From Blastobasis lacticolella (taxonomy: Eukaryota; Arthropoda; Insecta; Lepidoptera; Blastobasidae), in the NCBI GenBank assembly GCA_905147135.1, contig LR990040.1:20691857-20755856 (forward strand): a DNA stretch of 64,000 nt, read 5' to 3'. The first letter of the stretch is position 1. Each line of letters begins with the position of its first letter. Both the position numbers and the translations under genes were made by a program. Of this stretch, positions 61,576-64,000 are shown one piece after another. The notes below the pieces were generated by a model, which worked only from the letters and a program-made list of their open reading frames with translations, ran no database searches and was not told where the DNA came from.

Positions 61576-62095
61576 AGGAGAGTCGGTGGCCTAATGGTTA
61601 AGGGGTCCGACTCGTACCCCGAGGTACTGGGTTCGAGCCCCAGCGCCGCCATGTACCTACTCTACCAATCACTCTTTTTATGTACATTAGTTGAACACTA
61701 ATCAATGCTCTTACGATGAGGGAAACATTGTAATGAAACCTGCACACTCAGGCGATTGAATGTGTAACCATAATCCAATCTGGTCAGGTTCCCCTGTTAA
61801 CAGGGTCACGGAGGTCAGATTGCAGTTGTTTGTTTGTAACTCCTTGATCTGCCAAATGCTGGCTCAGGGTCAAAGCGGACCCCGGGCGGGAGAGTACAAC
61901 TAGGACAATATAACAGCCAATATATAAGTCCAAATTCGTCGGACGTGACATTGCAAAGTCGGATGCGATAGCTAATGGCCTACGGCGAACGGATGTTCTA
62001 GGCCGGGCAAAGTGGAAGACGAAGAGTAAGAATAAGAAAGCGGACCGTGGCGGAAGTCCGGATTGACCATTAATGATGACTGTGATCTTTAACCC
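61576..62095 (+). mobile_element. tRNA-headed SINE (second family) with RTE-like 3' region
   Basis: The head has GGTGGCCTAATGGTTAAGG (A box) and CTGGGTTCGAGCCCCAGCGC (B box). The body matches 2044-2235 (ATGTACATTAGTTGAACACTAA, CGATGAGGGAAACATTG). From about 61790 it continues as CAATCTGGTCAGGTTCCCCT, AAAGCGGACCCCGGGCGGG and CGTCGGACGTGACATTGC, ending near ATGATGACTG, an RTE-like tail. It is either one composite SINE or a SINE beside an RTE tail; the head is the best preserved of the four copies here. Confidence 0.75.
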
Positions 62096-62127
62096 ACCTA
62101 CCGAGAATGAGCATTGTGATAAAATTG

Positions 62128-62186
62128 TGTTTACTATTGGAATTAAGGTTCCTAATTTTAAGGAACCTTAATTCCAATAGTAAACA
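62128..62186. repeat. Perfect 26-bp hairpin with 7-base loop
   Basis: TGTTTACTATTGGAATTAAG plus GTTCCT (62128-62153), loop AATTTTA, and the exact complement (62161-62186). It is the strongest short hairpin in the window; perfect arms suggest recent origin or constraint. Confidence 0.95.
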
Positions 62187-62249
62187 GTGACGAGCTTTTG
62201 ATGATGCTGATGCGACCATCGGGTACTGAGCTTTTCATCGGCGTGGTTT

Positions 62250-62325
62250 TGGCAGAGTAAAATATTGCACGAACCCTATTCGACTTAAGGGTGTCGTAAA
62301 AGGTGACTAATGCATGAGACTGACT
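62250..62325 (+). repeat. Interspersed repeat family E, copy 2
   Basis: GGCAGAGTAAAATATTGCAC, then TTCGACTTAAGGGTGTCGTA and AAAGGTGACTAA, corresponding to 19975-20055. Confidence 0.6.
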
Positions 62326-62360
62326 TACTAGAACCTCCGAGGCAGCATGACGTATTGCCT

Positions 62361-62865
62361 TGTATATGTTTGTAGTGTTGTGTTTGTGGTGTCGTATTTG
62401 AAGTGTTGTGTTTGTGGTGTCGTGTTTGAGGTGTTGTGTTTGTGGTGTCGTATTTGAGGTGTTGTGTTTGTGGTGTCGTGTTTGAGGTGTCGTGTTTGAG
62501 GTGTTGTGTTAGTGGTGTTGTGTTTGTGGTGTTGTGTTTGAGTTGTGTTTGTAGTGTTGTGTTTGTGGTGTTGTGTTTGTGGTGTCGTGTTTGAGGTGTT
62601 GTGTTTGTGGTGTCGTGTTTGAGGTGTTGTGTTTGTGGTGTCGTGTTTGAGGTGTTGTGTTTGTGGTGTCGTGTTTGTGGTGTCGTGTTTGAGGTGTTGT
62701 GTTTGTGGTGTCGTGTTTGAGGTGTCGTGTTTGAGGTGTTGTGTTTGTGGTGTCGTGTTTGAGGTGTTGTGTTTGTGGTGTTGTGTTTGTGGTGTCGCGT
62801 TTGAGGTGTTTAGTTTGTGGTGTCGTGTTTGTGATGTTGTGTGTGTGTGTGGTGCTGAGTGTGTA
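62361..62865 (+). repeat. Minisatellite with 14-bp unit and 28-bp higher order
   Basis: Alternating GTGTTGTGTTTGTG and GTGTCGTGTTTGAG units, about 35 in all, with one register slip near 62550 and a GT-rich end. A 190-codon frame on the minus strand (Thr/His/Asn/Gln-rich) and a 106-codon Cys/Val-rich frame on the plus strand exist only because the unit lacks stops. Confidence 0.95.
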
Positions 62866-63310
62866 GTGTTGGGTACTGTAGTCTCCAACCTATCTGTCAA
62901 GCATAGAAACTATGACAAAAACTTCCGGTGGACTATTATAAGTTGCTAATGATGAACATCGCGGTGGAGTAGGTTAGTTAAAAGATCTCCAAACCACAGG
63001 GTGCTAGTGTTACCAAATATACAAACCAAAATATTTACATAACTCATTTTGATTTCTGTGGGGAATACAAATAACCTAATTTTGTTAGATACATAACGTT
63101 TTAAATTATCGCGGTTGTTATCACTAGGAACGCAGTAGGAAACCCGTAACATGCCCTTAAAATGTCTAATTTTGTTAAACTTAACTGTCACTTTATATTA
63201 TCTATTTAAAAATAGTTTGCTTGATTGCCACCTTTGTTGTATTAAAATAAAGCTAATAGATATCAGTTAATGTTAGTTTTGGTAATGGAAGAGCGGAATC
63301 ACTTAGGTAC

Positions 63311-63580
63311 TTGAAATGAAATGAAATGAAATGAAAGATATTTATTGATTAACAAGGACACCACATTACAACAATCACATAATATAAAATAAACAATAAT
63401 CATACAAATAAAAAACATATGTACCAAATTACAAAATTAATATATCGATTCGGAATTGCTGTGCTGTGGCACACCTTGTCAACAAAAGGACCTCACTCAG
63501 CATGAGCCACGGCCGGAGCCGAGGCGCTGATCTTCCGTGAGTCCCGCGGAGTGAGGTCTAGAACGCTGCGGTCTATAAAT
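63311..63580 (-). repeat. LINE 3' end with TTTCA-repeat tail
   Basis: On the reverse strand: GACCTCACTCCGCGGGACTC, GATCAGCGCCTCGGCTCCGG, GCTCATGCTGAGTGAGGTCC, later AATCAATAAATATCTTTCAT and about five TTTCA units (complement of 63313-63337). AATAAA plus a pentamer tail marks a non-LTR 3' end. The GACCTCACTC/GAGTGAGGTC pair also forms a 10-bp inverted repeat. Confidence 0.6.
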
Positions 63581-63905
63581 TTAAATACAAAACAAATAAA
63601 ACAAATACTCTACATAAATCTAAGTACCATCTATACCTGTAAATTACATATATACTACTTTAAAAGATATCCCAGATACTGGATATTGTACCTAATAGGT
63701 TTAAGTTGCTGAAATAAATTACTAATCTATTTAATATAATAGTTGCACTAAGTTACAGATAATACCTACCCTTCGAGAATTTTGTTCCGTCGATTACCTA
63801 TCAGTGTTACACTAATGGGAGTGATTTAACGGGAACAAAGGATTGCGACCATTGAGATGAACTAGGCACAAGAAGCGTGAGTAGGCTCTAAGATCTTAAA
63901 TCTAT

Positions 63906-64000
63906 ATAGTATAAAACAAAGTCGCTTTTCGCCGTCTGTCCGCATCCATCTATGTAAGCTTAGATCTTTTAAATAAGCAACGGATTTAATTGCGGTTATC
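63906..64000 (-). repeat. Interspersed repeat family C, copy 3, cut by window end
   Basis: ATAGTATAAAACAAAGTCGC at its start is the inverted end of 12243-12441, with GCAACGGATTTAATTGCGG further in. Confidence 0.7.

Noticed and set aside
61590..61652. tRNA gene with good A and B boxes
   Set aside because: The same head recurs with the same non-tRNA body at 2044, 5968 and 30626, so it is a SINE.
62328..62900. 190-codon minus-strand ORF, the longest in the window
   Set aside because: It is a translation of the 14-bp minisatellite. The opposite strand is open too, and there is no unique domain.

Overview
The window is animal genomic DNA, almost certainly from a moth or butterfly (Lepidoptera). 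It is AT-rich, dominated by non-coding DNA and old transposon fragments, and full of short repeat signatures familiar from lepidopteran genomes, such as a tRNA-Gly-derived SINE, RTE-like retrotransposon tails and AGGTACCTA-like motifs. I see no bacterial operons, rRNA, CRISPR array or free-standing tRNA gene. The only host gene I can identify with confidence is held out wings (how), which encodes the insect Quaking-type STAR/KH RNA-binding protein. It lies on the minus strand in two separate exons. The first coding exon (57834-57960) starts at MCDNT and carries most of the QUA1 dimerisation domain. The second (13991-14124) completes QUA1 and runs to the edge of the KH domain (VYVPVKEHPD). Splice sites, phase and protein order all agree. 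The two exons are separated by an intron of about 43.7 kb (14125-57833). The KH and C-terminal exons are not in the window, so intron 2 (13990 leftwards) is at least 14 kb and the gene continues beyond the left edge. Layout: 1-13990 is part of how intron 2. Its main structure is a direct tandem duplication of about 3.9 kb (336-4249 and 4252-8173). The copies differ at many sites over their first 2.9 kb but are almost identical over the last 0.95 kb. 14125-57833 is intron 1, a graveyard of mobile-element pieces. It includes a complete-looking PIF/Harbinger-like element with TTA target duplications (23769-25315) that contains a 36-bp minisatellite and an RTE tail, and a complete hAT-type MITE with an 8-bp target duplication (32436-32832) placed just before the ATG of an unrecognised 109-codon ORF. 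It also holds inverted SINE copies, several hairpins and a few unrecognised short ORFs. 57140-58330 is a GC-rich block around the first coding exon, the likely promoter and 5' leader area. 58330-64000 is upstream flank with LINE and SINE remnants, a 59-bp perfect hairpin and a 14-bp minisatellite. Functionally the window is one large regulatory and intronic landscape around the N-terminal half of a STAR-protein gene. Nothing else assembles into a pathway. Most other open frames are short, lack splice context, or are low-complexity repeats, and I have not called them as genes.
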